In this document: in pieces, positions 17,032-25,612 of the stretch
How positions within the stretch are numbered: position 1 is the first letter of the stretch
How the letters are laid out: every line of letters starts with the position of its first letter
From: Myxococcales bacterium
GTDB taxonomy: Bacteria; Myxococcota_A; Polyangia; Polyangiales; Polyangiaceae
Assembly (NCBI GenBank): GCA_947473045.1
Contig: CANJCO010000002.1
Location: 1-64,000, forward strand
Length of the DNA: 64,000 nt
Reading direction: 5' to 3'
Made by a program: the position numbers and the translations under genes
Notes under the pieces: model-generated
The model's input: the letters and a program-made list of their open reading frames with translations, nothing else
Told to the model about the DNA's origin: nothing
Databases searched by the model: none

Positions 17032-17901
17032 ATGTTTCGTCTCGATCGCGCGCTGCTGTCACTTTTGCTCCTCGCGCCTTCGCTGGCGCTCGCCGACGAG
17101 CCGCCGAAGGGCCTCGGCACGGGCGTAGACGCCGCATCGAAGGGCAAGACCGAGGTGGCGAACGCGGGATTCGCCGCCGCGGAGGTCGCAGGCGACAAGG
17201 CCGACGTGACCGACGTCTCCGCGCAGCTGGGCGCTCTTATCGCGGCGGGCAACTCGCGCAGCACCGCGCTCACGGGCGCCGTAAAGTCGAAGGTGCGTCG
17301 GAACGCCCATCAGTTCGGCGGCGCCGTCGCGCTCAACTACGCGCAAGCGGGCAAGGCGGGCGAGGCCTCGCAGACTTCCGTAGAAAATCTCCAGGGCTCG
17401 CTGCGCTACGACTATTTTCTCGCGTCGCACGTCTCGGTGTTCGCGCGCGTATCAGCGATGCACGACCGGTTTCAGGGGCTCGACCTGCGCTTCAACGCAG
17501 ACCCGGGCGTCGCGTACTATTTCGTGTCCGACAAGGCGCTGAAGTTGTGGGGCGAAGGCGGGTACGACTTTCTTTACGACGTGCGCCGCGACGACGTGCT
17601 GAAGCAGAAAGACGGCTCGCTGCTCGACAAAACCGCAGCCGACCACGGCCTGCGCGCGTTCGTGGGATACGACCACAAGCTCTCGACCTCCGTGTCGCTC
17701 GTTGCCGGGCTCGAATACTTGCAGGCGCTCACCGACACGCCTGCCTGGCGCCTCAATGCCGACGCAGCCGTGAAGGCGAGCCTCGCGAAGAAGTTCTCGC
17801 TCGCGACGTCGGTGCAGCTTCGTTACGACCACGGCGCGCTTCCTGCGAAAGAAAAGACGGACGTGATGACCTCCGTCAGTCTCGTCTATTCTTTGTTCTG
17901 A
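17032..17901 (+). CDS. DUF481 family outer-membrane beta-barrel protein
   Basis: A 289-residue protein with a signal peptide (LLSLLLLAPSLALA) and a short Gly/Ala-rich linker. The barrel consists of alternating amphipathic strands (VSAQLGALIAAGNSRSTALT, GSLRYDYFLASHVSVFARVS, ADPGVAYYFVSDKALKLWGE) and ends in the outer-membrane signature SLVYSLF with a terminal Phe. The pattern matches DUF481, the putative salt-induced outer membrane protein family, whose function is not established. AAAAGGGG at 17017-17024 is a plausible ribosome binding site. Confidence 0.82.
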   Translation: MFRLDRALLSLLLLAPSLALADEPPKGLGTGVDAASKGKTEVANAGFAAAEVAGDKADVTDVSAQLGALIAAGNSRSTALTGAVKSKVRRNAHQFGGAVALNYAQAGKAGEASQTSVENLQGSLRYDYFLASHVSVFARVSAMHDRFQGLDLRFNADPGVAYYFVSDKALKLWGEGGYDFLYDVRRDDVLKQKDGSLLDKTAADHGLRAFVGYDHKLSTSVSLVAGLEYLQALTDTPAWRLNADAAVKASLAKKFSLATSVQLRYDHGALPAKEKTDVMTSVSLVYSLF

Positions 17902-17951
17902 GCTGTCGCCATCGCGCGGTCGACGGCCAACTCGCGAAAACAGGGGATCGT

Positions 17952-18869
17952 ATGAGCCAGTTCACCATCGACGCCATTCCGGATCAGCGCGGCCGCACGG
18001 CGGTTGTTACCGGGGCCAATACGGGTATCGGGTTCGAGACGGCCCGGGCCCTGGCCTGCAGGGGCGCCCGAGTGATCCTCGCGTGCCGCAGCGCTGAAAA
18101 AGCCGCGGCGGCAGCCGAAAAGATTCGCGCGGAGCCGCTCGCCGGATCGGTCGAGTGTCGCGAGCTCGACCTCTCGGACCTTGAGTCGGTCGCGCGCTTT
18201 GCGGCCGGCTTTGCGGGCGAGCCACGGCTCGACCTGCTGATCAACAACGCGGGCGTGATGGTTCCCCCGTTCGGGCGCACCGCTCAGGGGTTCGAGCTGC
18301 AGCTTGGCACCAATCACCTCGGGCACTTCGCGCTCGCGGCCAGGTTGCTTCCGCAGTTGCTCCTGACGCCGGCTTCGCGTCTGGTCGTCGTGTCGAGCGC
18401 GGTTCATCATATGGGCAATATCCACTTCGACGACTTGAACTACGATCGTCGAAGCTACAGCGCCTGGCAGGCCTACGCGCAGAGCAAGCTCGCCAACTTG
18501 CTTTTTGCGCTCGAGCTCGATCGCCGACTTGGTGCTGCGAACGCGGAGACGATCGTCACGGCGGCGCACCCGGGCTGGACGCACACGGACTTGCAGCGAA
18601 CGGCGGCGGTCGCCCGTTTCTTTGGGTCGGCGCTCGCGATGCGCCCTGCCGGCGGCGCGCTTCCGACGCTCTGCGCCGCGACCGCGCCAGACGCGTGCGG
18701 AGGCGATTACTACGGGCCTGGCGGCTTCATGGAACTCGCAGGAGCGCCAGCGTTGGCGCGCATCAGCCCGCGCGCCAGGGACGCGGGAGTCTCCGCGCGT
18801 TTGTGGTCGGAGAGCGAGCGGCTCGTCGGGCTTCGCTTCCCGACGCTTCGGTCGGCCACGGCGGCCTGA
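17952..18869 (+). CDS. short-chain dehydrogenase/reductase (retinol-dehydrogenase-like)
   Basis: A 305-residue classical SDR. The cofactor motif TGANTGIG is at ~20-27, ACRSAEK suggests NADP preference, NNAGVM is present, and the catalytic Ser (VVSSAVHH) and YAQSK (Tyr/Lys) follow, then HPGWTHTDL. The pattern HMGNIHFDDLNYDRRSYSAW is characteristic of the retinol-dehydrogenase/oxidoreductase subgroup. Start ATG 17952 follows GGGGATC; the listed ORF from 16815 is a read-through of other frames. Convergent with the giant kinase gene, 3-bp gap. Confidence 0.9.
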   Translation: MSQFTIDAIPDQRGRTAVVTGANTGIGFETARALACRGARVILACRSAEKAAAAAEKIRAEPLAGSVECRELDLSDLESVARFAAGFAGEPRLDLLINNAGVMVPPFGRTAQGFELQLGTNHLGHFALAARLLPQLLLTPASRLVVVSSAVHHMGNIHFDDLNYDRRSYSAWQAYAQSKLANLLFALELDRRLGAANAETIVTAAHPGWTHTDLQRTAAVARFFGSALAMRPAGGALPTLCAATAPDACGGDYYGPGGFMELAGAPALARISPRARDAGVSARLWSESERLVGLRFPTLRSATAA

Positions 18870-18872
18870 CGG

Positions 18873-21800
18873 CTACTGGGCGAGCCAGTCGCTCGCGAGC
18901 TCGAGCGTACGCGCGTGGTCCACGAGGTTGCTCAGAAAGCTCGCTCGCCACTCAGGCGAAAGATTGGCTGCGCGCCGCAGCAGCGCCTCACGCGCGATGC
19001 CGATCGCGGTGCGGGCCTCGTCCGTCCTGCCGAGGGCGTGCAGAGCCCGCGCGCGGGTCAGACGCGCGACTGCCTCGTATTGTCCGCCCGTCTCGTGGTC
19101 GAATCTCGACAGGGCTTCGAGTGAATTGGCGAGCGCACCTTCGGCGTCGCCCTGGTCGAGGCTCGCTGCAGCGATGAGCGCGCTTGCGTCTGCTTTGCGC
19201 TGATTGTCGCCGGGCTCGTCCGCGGCGGCTCGCGCGAGCAGCAGCGACTGATGGCAGTCGCCCTCGAGGCGGCAGATCTCGCTTAGGGCGAGCCGCGCGC
19301 GCGCCGCCGGCGCAGCACCTCCCATGGCCATGAACGTACCGATCGCGCGCTGCGCCAACCGGCGACCTTCGCCGAGCTCTCCTGCCTGAGCGAGCGCGAG
19401 GCCCAGGTTCATCGCGGTCGCGGCGACGCCGACTTGCAAGCCGAGCGCTTCGACCTCGGCGAGGCAGGTTCGCAGGGTCGACACCCCCTCGGGCGACCCG
19501 AGGCGAACGAGTGTGCTGCCGAGATTGGAGCGCACTCGGGCCGCCGCGTGCCTGTGTCCGGAAGTCGTGAACGACGCGAGCGCCTCCCGCTGATGGGCGA
19601 CCGCGCCGGACAGGTCCTGCTCGCCCAGCATCGCGAGCATTCCGAGGGAGCTGTACAGATGCCCGCGCACGACCGGGTTGCCTTGCTCCGCGCGCGCGAG
19701 CGGCTCGACCGTGATGAGCAGCGCTTTGGCGTCTCCCGGGCGTCTTGCGGAGATGAACGCGTCGATCGCCCGCAGCGCCGCCACGATCGCCGCGGCGGAT
19801 GGCGCACGTGTGAGCGCCAGTTCGTCGGTGAGCGCCTGCCGACCCCAGTCGCCCGAAGCATCTTCGGCCGTCCATGCCGACGCCTGAACCGCGAGCGCCG
19901 CGGCCATGCAGCGGGCGCTCGTCCCCATTGTAAGGCAGGCCAGAGCGTCGGTCGCGCGGTCGTGAGCCTCGGCGAAATCGCCCGCCCAGACGGCGGCCTC
20001 GCACGCGATCAGCAGCAAGCCCCCCTGCATGTCACCCTCCGGGGCGCACGAAAGGCCTCGGCGCGCGAGGGCCGTTGCGCCTTCGAAATCGGAGTTCACG
20101 AGCGCCGATTCGGCCGCTCGGCGCCACTGACTCAGGGCCTGCTTGCGCTCTTCGCCGCGCTCGTAGTGCTCCGCGAGCGTCGCCGCCTCGGCCTCTCCGC
20201 GCGCCTCGAGCCACGCGCCCGCGAGGCGATGCCCGACCACCCGGTCCGCGTCTACGAGCGAGGTATAGGCCGCTTCGCGGACGAGCCCGTGCCGGAACTC
20301 GAACAGTATCTCGTCGCTGCCGGAGTTTTCGCGAACGGGCGCGATGAACTCTCTTTCGGCCAACAACTCGAACGCGGTCGCCACAGCCGCTGCGTCGCCC
20401 ACTTCGCCGATGAGGCTCGCGACGCCGTCCGCGTAGAACCGCTCACCGAAGATGCTCGCCGCGCGCAGCGCTCTCCGCACGTTTCTCGGCAGGGCTTCGA
20501 GGCGCGTCTGAACGGTCGCGAGCACACTCTCCGGAAACGAAGCCGCCGCATTGAGCGCAGTCGCACGCACCATCTCTTCGAGGAAGAACGGGTTGCCGTC
20601 GGCGCGGTCCACGAGCGCGCTCACGATCTCGTCGCTCGCCGTCGCTCCCAGAAGCTCGCGCACGAGTCGTTCGCTGGCGCGGCGGGGCAGTGGCCCAAGG
20701 CGCACATGGTACGGGTTTCGCTCTGAAAAAACGCGCGGATGGGTGTCGGCCAACTCAGGTCGCGCGAGTCCGACGATCGCGACCCGCGTCTCGCCAGCCG
20801 TACGCGCGAGGTGGTCGATCGCCATCAGGCTGGCCCGATCGCACCAGTGGAGGTCTTCGAGCATCATCAGCAGCGGGCGCGCCGCTGCTTCCGCCAACGC
20901 GATTTCTTCAAACGCTCTGCGGATCTGGTCCGCCACGCCGCTCTGCGCCGCCCGCGCGGCGGCCAGCTGCGGATCGGCATCGTCGGGCATCGCGGCGTCG
21001 ACGAGCTCGCACAGAAATGCGGCGACCCGGCCCCGGTCGCGCGGCGCGATTCGTTCATCGACGTAGTCGCGGATGCGCCGCTGACGAAGCTGGGTGGCGT
21101 CTGCGTCCCGAACGTGGGCGACCGACCTGATGAGCTGCGACAGCACGCTGAAAGCGGCTCCCGAGCGCATCGCGTCGGCGCGCGTGCGCCACACGGTGAG
21201 GGCCGGGTGGGAGGTCTTAACCCGCTGCTCCAACTCAGCCGCGAGGCGCGATTTTCCCCCTCCGGGCGCGGCGCTCACGATCGCCACGAGCGATCGCGAC
21301 TCCTCGAAGCTCGCCGCGACCATCCCCAAAAGCGCCTCGAGTTCGCGTTCGCGGCCGACGAAAGGGCTCACGCGACCGAGCACCGTTCGGGTGCCGTCGC
21401 CGTTTTGTCGGGCGCTGCGAAGCATGGGGCCGCGGGCGGTTGCGGTGACATCGAAGCGCCCCTCGATGAGGCGCGCGGTCACGTCGTCGATCGCCACCAG
21501 GTTGCGCGCGGGATGGTCCGCTTCGTTGCGCGCTCCGCTCACGATCGCGGCCGCCCGCTTGAACACGTCGCCCTCGATCTCCGCGTGCCCGTCGCCCGAA
21601 TCGTCGCGGAGCACTCCGCTGCCCGTGGCCAGGGCTATCGGTGCGCCCGGCATCGCGGCGCGAACCACGAGCGCGCACTGCGCAGCGCGACCAGCAACGT
21701 CGATCGCGTAGCCCTGACCTTCGAACGCGACCACCAACGATCCGTCGACGAGCAGCTCGCACCGCGCTGCAAATTGCGCTGTCGCGGCGCGCAGCTGAGC

Positions 21801-22796
21801 GAGCCGGGCGCCGCGGTCGATGGCGGAATCGACGTCCCACTCCGCCGTCGCGTCGTCGCCGGTACCCGTAAAAATGATGCTGAGCACGCGTCGCTCTTCG
21901 AGCGTGAGCCCCTTGCGCACCCGCCCGTTGCGCTTGCGCGTTACGTCGTCGCCGCAGGTCGGCTCGAGCAGCTGAAGCGCGCGTGTCACCTCGCGCGCGT
22001 CTGAGGGTCGCGCTTCGCGATCGTTGGCGAGCATGCGCGCCACGAGCGCCTCGAGCTCCGGCGGCACTCCCGTCACGAACTCACTGACGAGCGGTGCCGA
22101 GCCGAGCAGGATCTTCGACAGCAGCTCGAGTGAGTCGCTGCCCTCGAACGGCGTGCGGCCGGTCAAGCACTTGAAAAGCACGCACCCGAGCGAATACACG
22201 TCGGCGCGCGCGTCCAGATCGCGCGACGCCCGCGCTTGCTCCGGCGCCATGTAGGCCGGCGTCCCGAGCGCGAGGTTGGTCTTCGTCAGCGAGAGGTCTT
22301 CCGTCCGCGCCACGCCGAAATCGAGCAAGACGGCGCCGTCGATGCGGTTGCCTCCGAGCATGATGTTACTCGGCTTCACGTCGCGGTGGATGACGCCCCG
22401 CGCGTGGGCTTCGCCGAGCGCGTCGGCGACGTGCATCGCGAGCCTGGCGCTTTCGCGAACGCCGAGGGGCGCGCGTTTCAACCGCTGCCCGAGCGTTTCT
22501 CCGTCGATCCATGAAAGCGCAAGAAAGGCGAGCCCCTCAGGACTCGTCCCGGTCGCGAGGCACCGCACGATGCGCGGGTGTTGCATCGCACCGAGGGCGG
22601 CCCCCTCCGCGGAAAGTCGGAGCGACAAGTCCTCGTTCGCGACGCGGAGCACTTTCACAGCGACGCGCTCGTTCGTCTGCAGGTCGCGGGCGCGGTAGAC
22701 CGTGCCCATCCCGCCTTCTCCGGCGACGGCTTCGAGCGCGAATCGCCCGGCGAATACGGAGCCCGCAACCAGCGTCACGAAGCGCGGCCCCGGCAA
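18873..22796 (-). CDS. giant Ser/Thr protein kinase with degenerate cyclase, AAA ATPase and TPR modules
   Basis: A 1307-residue PknK-like regulator. The N-terminal kinase (~12-285) has GEGGMGTVY, the AVKV Lys, the catalytic HRDVKPSN, DFGVAR and APEQ. Residues ~300-465 resemble a degenerate class III nucleotide cyclase domain (RRVLSIIFTGTGDD, then GSLVVAFEGQG and KRAAAIVSGA) lacking the metal-binding Asp pair. An AAA_16/STAND ATPase starts at VGRERELEALLG with Walker A SAAPGGGKSRL, and the remaining ~500 residues are TPR-like helices. The kinase domain looks complete. It is divergent from the 22907 operon (110-bp gap). Confidence 0.88.
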   Translation of the reverse strand: MPGPRFVTLVAGSVFAGRFALEAVAGEGGMGTVYRARDLQTNERVAVKVLRVANEDLSLRLSAEGAALGAMQHPRIVRCLATGTSPEGLAFLALSWIDGETLGQRLKRAPLGVRESARLAMHVADALGEAHARGVIHRDVKPSNIMLGGNRIDGAVLLDFGVARTEDLSLTKTNLALGTPAYMAPEQARASRDLDARADVYSLGCVLFKCLTGRTPFEGSDSLELLSKILLGSAPLVSEFVTGVPPELEALVARMLANDREARPSDAREVTRALQLLEPTCGDDVTRKRNGRVRKGLTLEERRVLSIIFTGTGDDATAEWDVDSAIDRGARLAQLRAATAQFAARCELLVDGSLVVAFEGQGYAIDVAGRAAQCALVVRAAMPGAPIALATGSGVLRDDSGDGHAEIEGDVFKRAAAIVSGARNEADHPARNLVAIDDVTARLIEGRFDVTATARGPMLRSARQNGDGTRTVLGRVSPFVGRERELEALLGMVAASFEESRSLVAIVSAAPGGGKSRLAAELEQRVKTSHPALTVWRTRADAMRSGAAFSVLSQLIRSVAHVRDADATQLRQRRIRDYVDERIAPRDRGRVAAFLCELVDAAMPDDADPQLAAARAAQSGVADQIRRAFEEIALAEAAARPLLMMLEDLHWCDRASLMAIDHLARTAGETRVAIVGLARPELADTHPRVFSERNPYHVRLGPLPRRASERLVRELLGATASDEIVSALVDRADGNPFFLEEMVRATALNAAASFPESVLATVQTRLEALPRNVRRALRAASIFGERFYADGVASLIGEVGDAAAVATAFELLAEREFIAPVRENSGSDEILFEFRHGLVREAAYTSLVDADRVVGHRLAGAWLEARGEAEAATLAEHYERGEERKQALSQWRRAAESALVNSDFEGATALARRGLSCAPEGDMQGGLLLIACEAAVWAGDFAEAHDRATDALACLTMGTSARCMAAALAVQASAWTAEDASGDWGRQALTDELALTRAPSAAAIVAALRAIDAFISARRPGDAKALLITVEPLARAEQGNPVVRGHLYSSLGMLAMLGEQDLSGAVAHQREALASFTTSGHRHAAARVRSNLGSTLVRLGSPEGVSTLRTCLAEVEALGLQVGVAATAMNLGLALAQAGELGEGRRLAQRAIGTFMAMGGAAPAARARLALSEICRLEGDCHQSLLLARAAADEPGDNQRKADASALIAAASLDQGDAEGALANSLEALSRFDHETGGQYEAVARLTRARALHALGRTDEARTAIGIAREALLRRAANLSPEWRASFLSNLVDHARTLELASDWLAQ

Positions 22797-22906
22797 AGTG
22801 CGATTCGGCAGTCGCGGCCCATGAGCGGCTGATCGTACACTACGGCGCGCTCGTTTTCATCGTAGCAACCTTCGCCCGCTTCAGCCGAGAGGTCCGCGGA
22901 GGTCAC

Positions 22907-23710
22907 ATGGAAAACGGTATCACGAGGCAGAGGTTCAGCGACGCGCAGCTTCAGGAGCTGCATGCCGCCGGCGGCGATCAGTGGGGCAGCGGTCAGGTCA
23001 TGGCGAAGGCGGGGCTCGACGCAGGTCTCAAGCCCACCGTGATTCGCGGCGACGATGAAAGCTACGACGAGCTCGTCGCGAAGTCGAAGGGCGCCGGGCA
23101 CAGCGCCAGCGGCATTGTTGGCGGCTCGCTGCACGCTGGCGAGGTCGCGGCCGACGTCGCGGCGGTTCACGCGCTCGAGGCGGGCGCGTCGGCGATCGCG
23201 TTCGCTATCATCGCTCCTGCCGCGGGGGCGATCGCCGAGGTCGTTCACCTGCGCGAGGCGAACGTCCACGGGCAGGAGCTGGCGCGCGCGATCGGCCGCG
23301 ATGAGGCGCACGTGGCGATGCTTGCGCAGCTGCAATTGCCTGAGTCGTTCCGCGCCGCAGAGCTCGCGAAATATCCAGAAGCGGGTATGGGCTACCAGTC
23401 CGCCGCGCAAAAGATGACGAGCTTTCTCTCAGGCACCGACCGCCTGCTCGCCGCATCGCTGCAAGTGCAGTGCGATCGCGGCTCCCACGCTGCGATTGAG
23501 GCACGTACGTCCGGGTTGTCGCCGGAGGGATTTCTGTCGTTGCACCCCGAGATCGCGAAGCGCTGTGCAGGTGACGCGGCCTTCAAGGCGGGCTTCGACG
23601 CGGCGGTGTGGGCGGGCGCTCGAGGCGGGGAGACGTCGGCGAATTTCGAGGCGAATCTCGCGGCGAGAGACGCAGCGTACGCGCGCGCGAGCATTTCAGT
23701 TCGTGGCTGA
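22907..23710 (+). CDS. hypothetical protein, first gene of an uncharacterised operon
   Basis: A 267-residue protein that I do not recognise. ATG 22907 is preceded by GGAGGT at 22898-22903, an excellent Shine-Dalgarno; the listed start at 22511 is antisense to the kinase. The sequence has a polar helical N-terminus, a hydrophobic stretch (ASAIAFAIIAPAAGAIAEV, ~100-118) that could be a membrane or buried helix, and two similar helical segments with conserved-looking His (HLREANVHGQEL, LSLHPEIAKRC). There is no signal peptide. The next gene follows after 1 bp. Divergent from a large kinase, which might act on this operon (inference). Confidence 0.7.
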   Translation: MENGITRQRFSDAQLQELHAAGGDQWGSGQVMAKAGLDAGLKPTVIRGDDESYDELVAKSKGAGHSASGIVGGSLHAGEVAADVAAVHALEAGASAIAFAIIAPAAGAIAEVVHLREANVHGQELARAIGRDEAHVAMLAQLQLPESFRAAELAKYPEAGMGYQSAAQKMTSFLSGTDRLLAASLQVQCDRGSHAAIEARTSGLSPEGFLSLHPEIAKRCAGDAAFKAGFDAAVWAGARGGETSANFEANLAARDAAYARASISVRG

Positions 23711-23711
23711 T

Positions 23712-24353
23712 ATGCAGGCGTCCCGCTCTCGCGCCCGAGCGCCGCTAGTCTTCGGCATCTCGGGCGTCGCTATCCTGGCGGCGCCGCTCGCGCTCAGCGC
23801 GTCTGTCACGGCGCAGTTGGCTGCCGGGTGCGCGGCGCTGCTCATCGCGACGGGCGCGGCAGGGCTGGCTGTGGCAGCGCTGTCGGAAGCCATCGCCGAT
23901 CGCGCCCGGAACCACCGCTTCGCTCGCGCCCGGCAGCTTGCGCTGACGCCGGCGATCGACCCATCGCTGATCGAGCCGCCGACGTTCGGCTATCGCACGA
24001 TGCGAGCGATTCCGCCTGCCCGGCCGGTCGTCGTGCACGCGCGCCTTCGGCCTGCGCGATGGGCGCTCGCAGCGCTCTCGGCGGCTGCGCTAAGCGCTGC
24101 GCTGCTGTGGACCGCCGTGCCGTCGACCGCCGGTCCCGCGGTTCTGGCCCTCGCCCTCGGCGTCGCCTCCGCTTGCGCGATCGGCCTGTTGTCGGCTCTG
24201 CTTCCCGACGTGCGTGCGCTTTCTCCGGAAGGTCGCTCCCGCCGCGTCGTCGCGCTCGAGCGTCGCGTCTGCGAACTCGAACGTGTCGCGGCCTCCGATT
24301 TCGAGGCTTCGCCCGAAGGCTGCGCGTCTCAAGAAAATAATCTGCGCGCGTGA
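23712..24353 (+). CDS. hypothetical four-helix membrane protein
   Basis: A 213-residue integral membrane protein. Hydrophobic helices occur at APLVFGISGVAILAAPLALS, LAAGCAALLIATGAAGLAVA, WALAALSAAALSAALLW and AVLALALGVASACAIGLLSA, with a basic N-terminus and a cytoplasmic helical tail (RRVVALERRVCELERVAA) that looks coiled-coil. ATG 23712 is chosen because it lies 1 bp after the upstream stop and starts the hydrophobic protein; the longer ORF is Arg-rich shadow sequence. No family recognised. Middle gene of a three-gene operon. Confidence 0.7.
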   Translation: MQASRSRARAPLVFGISGVAILAAPLALSASVTAQLAAGCAALLIATGAAGLAVAALSEAIADRARNHRFARARQLALTPAIDPSLIEPPTFGYRTMRAIPPARPVVVHARLRPARWALAALSAAALSAALLWTAVPSTAGPAVLALALGVASACAIGLLSALLPDVRALSPEGRSRRVVALERRVCELERVAASDFEASPEGCASQENNLRA

Positions 24354-24356
24354 GGC

Positions 24357-25541
24357 ATGCAATGGCAGCGTGATGCGGTGCGTTCTTCAGTAGTGACACG
24401 ATGGCGCTGGACGCGGCGGGCAGTGATCGGTGCGATCTTCGTTGCGCTGATTGCTTACGGGACCGTATCGCGGCACGTCCGCGCGGCGTCCCTCATGGTT
24501 CGATTTTCGTCGCGCGAAGCGTCGCCGCGCGTCGCAACGATCGGTGAATGCGCCGTCGACGAGCTCGCGACCGAGCTGCAGTTGTCCGGCGGTGAACACA
24601 CCCGCGCCCGCGTCTACACGCCGCGTGGGGTCGCCGGTCCGCCGGGAATCGTGCTGCTCCATGGCGTGCACCGGCTCGGCGTCGACGAGCCGCGCCTGCA
24701 GCGCTTCGCGCGCGCGATCGCCTCCTCGGGGGTGGTCGTCTACACGCCGGAGCTCGCCGAGCTTCGCGACTATCGCGTCGACCTGCGCTCGACCGAAACG
24801 ATCGGACGAGCCGCCCAGGAGCTCTCGCGGCGGGTAGGTCGAATGAGCGTAGGCGTCATGGGGATGTCATTTGCGGGCGGCCTGTCGCTGCTCACAGCGG
24901 CCGATCCAGCCTGGGCCAGCGACATCTCGTTCGTCGTCGGCGTTGGCGCGCACGACGACCTCGGGCGCGTATCGCGCTTCTTCGCGACCGACGCGATCGA
25001 CGAGCCAAACGGAAAAAGCCTCCGGATGCACGCCCACGACTACGGCGCGCTGGTGCTCGTCTACGCGCACATCGATCATCTTTTCTTGCCCGACGATGCC
25101 GCGATCGCCAAAGAGGCGATCCGTCTGTGGCTATGGGAAGACCCTGGCGGAGCCCGCAAGTCGGCCGAGCGCCTCTCGCCGGCGGGGCGGGAGAAAATGG
25201 CGCTCCTGTTCGATCATCGCGAAGATCTGCTGGCGGCCGATTTGCTCGCGATCGCTCGAGACTCGGCCGCAGAGATGGCGCGCGTCTCACCCCACGGAAA
25301 CCTCTCCGGTCTGCGCGCGAACGTCTATTTGCTTCACGGCGCAGGCGACACGGTGATCCCGCCTTCCGAGACGCGATGGCTCGCCCGCGACGCTCCCGAA
25401 GGCAGCGTCAAGGCGGCGCTGGTGTCGAGCGCCATTCAGCACGTCGAAATTCACGGCGAGCCGTCGGCGCGTCAGCGGTGGGAGCTCGTGCACTTCATGG
25501 CGCTCGTCCTTGGCGAATGCGACGCCGAGGTCGCGCGCTAG
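24357..25541 (+). CDS. alpha/beta hydrolase with N-terminal membrane anchor
   Basis: A 394-residue protein with an N-terminal signal-anchor helix (AVIGAIFVALIAYGTV), so the catalytic domain lies outside the cytoplasm. Hydrolase features are the oxyanion LLHGVHRLG, a nucleophile elbow GMSFAGG (GxSxA where GxSxG is usual), the acid-bearing strand NVYLLHGAGDTVIPP and the terminal His in SSAIQHVEIHG. Substrate unknown; it could be a lipase/esterase or peptidase. It follows the membrane protein by 3 bp. Its TAG stop (25539-25541) is the first base triplet of a hairpin-repeat fragment. Confidence 0.8.
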   Translation: MQWQRDAVRSSVVTRWRWTRRAVIGAIFVALIAYGTVSRHVRAASLMVRFSSREASPRVATIGECAVDELATELQLSGGEHTRARVYTPRGVAGPPGIVLLHGVHRLGVDEPRLQRFARAIASSGVVVYTPELAELRDYRVDLRSTETIGRAAQELSRRVGRMSVGVMGMSFAGGLSLLTAADPAWASDISFVVGVGAHDDLGRVSRFFATDAIDEPNGKSLRMHAHDYGALVLVYAHIDHLFLPDDAAIAKEAIRLWLWEDPGGARKSAERLSPAGREKMALLFDHREDLLAADLLAIARDSAAEMARVSPHGNLSGLRANVYLLHGAGDTVIPPSETRWLARDAPEGSVKAALVSSAIQHVEIHGEPSARQRWELVHFMALVLGECDAEVAR

Positions 25542-25563
25542 CAGGCCGTTGAAGCAGCGGCCG
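25539..25563 (+). repeat. hairpin-repeat family, terminal fragment (copy R4)
   Basis: TAGCAGGCCGTTGAAGCAGC then GGCC matches one end of the longer repeats at 27689, 38844 and 41316. Only the terminal palindrome remains. The first three bases are the stop codon of the hydrolase gene. Confidence 0.7.
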
Positions 25564-25612
25564 CCCGACGAAATGGATGACCGTCGCGTGCGCCCGTGCT
25601 TGAGTTAGACGC

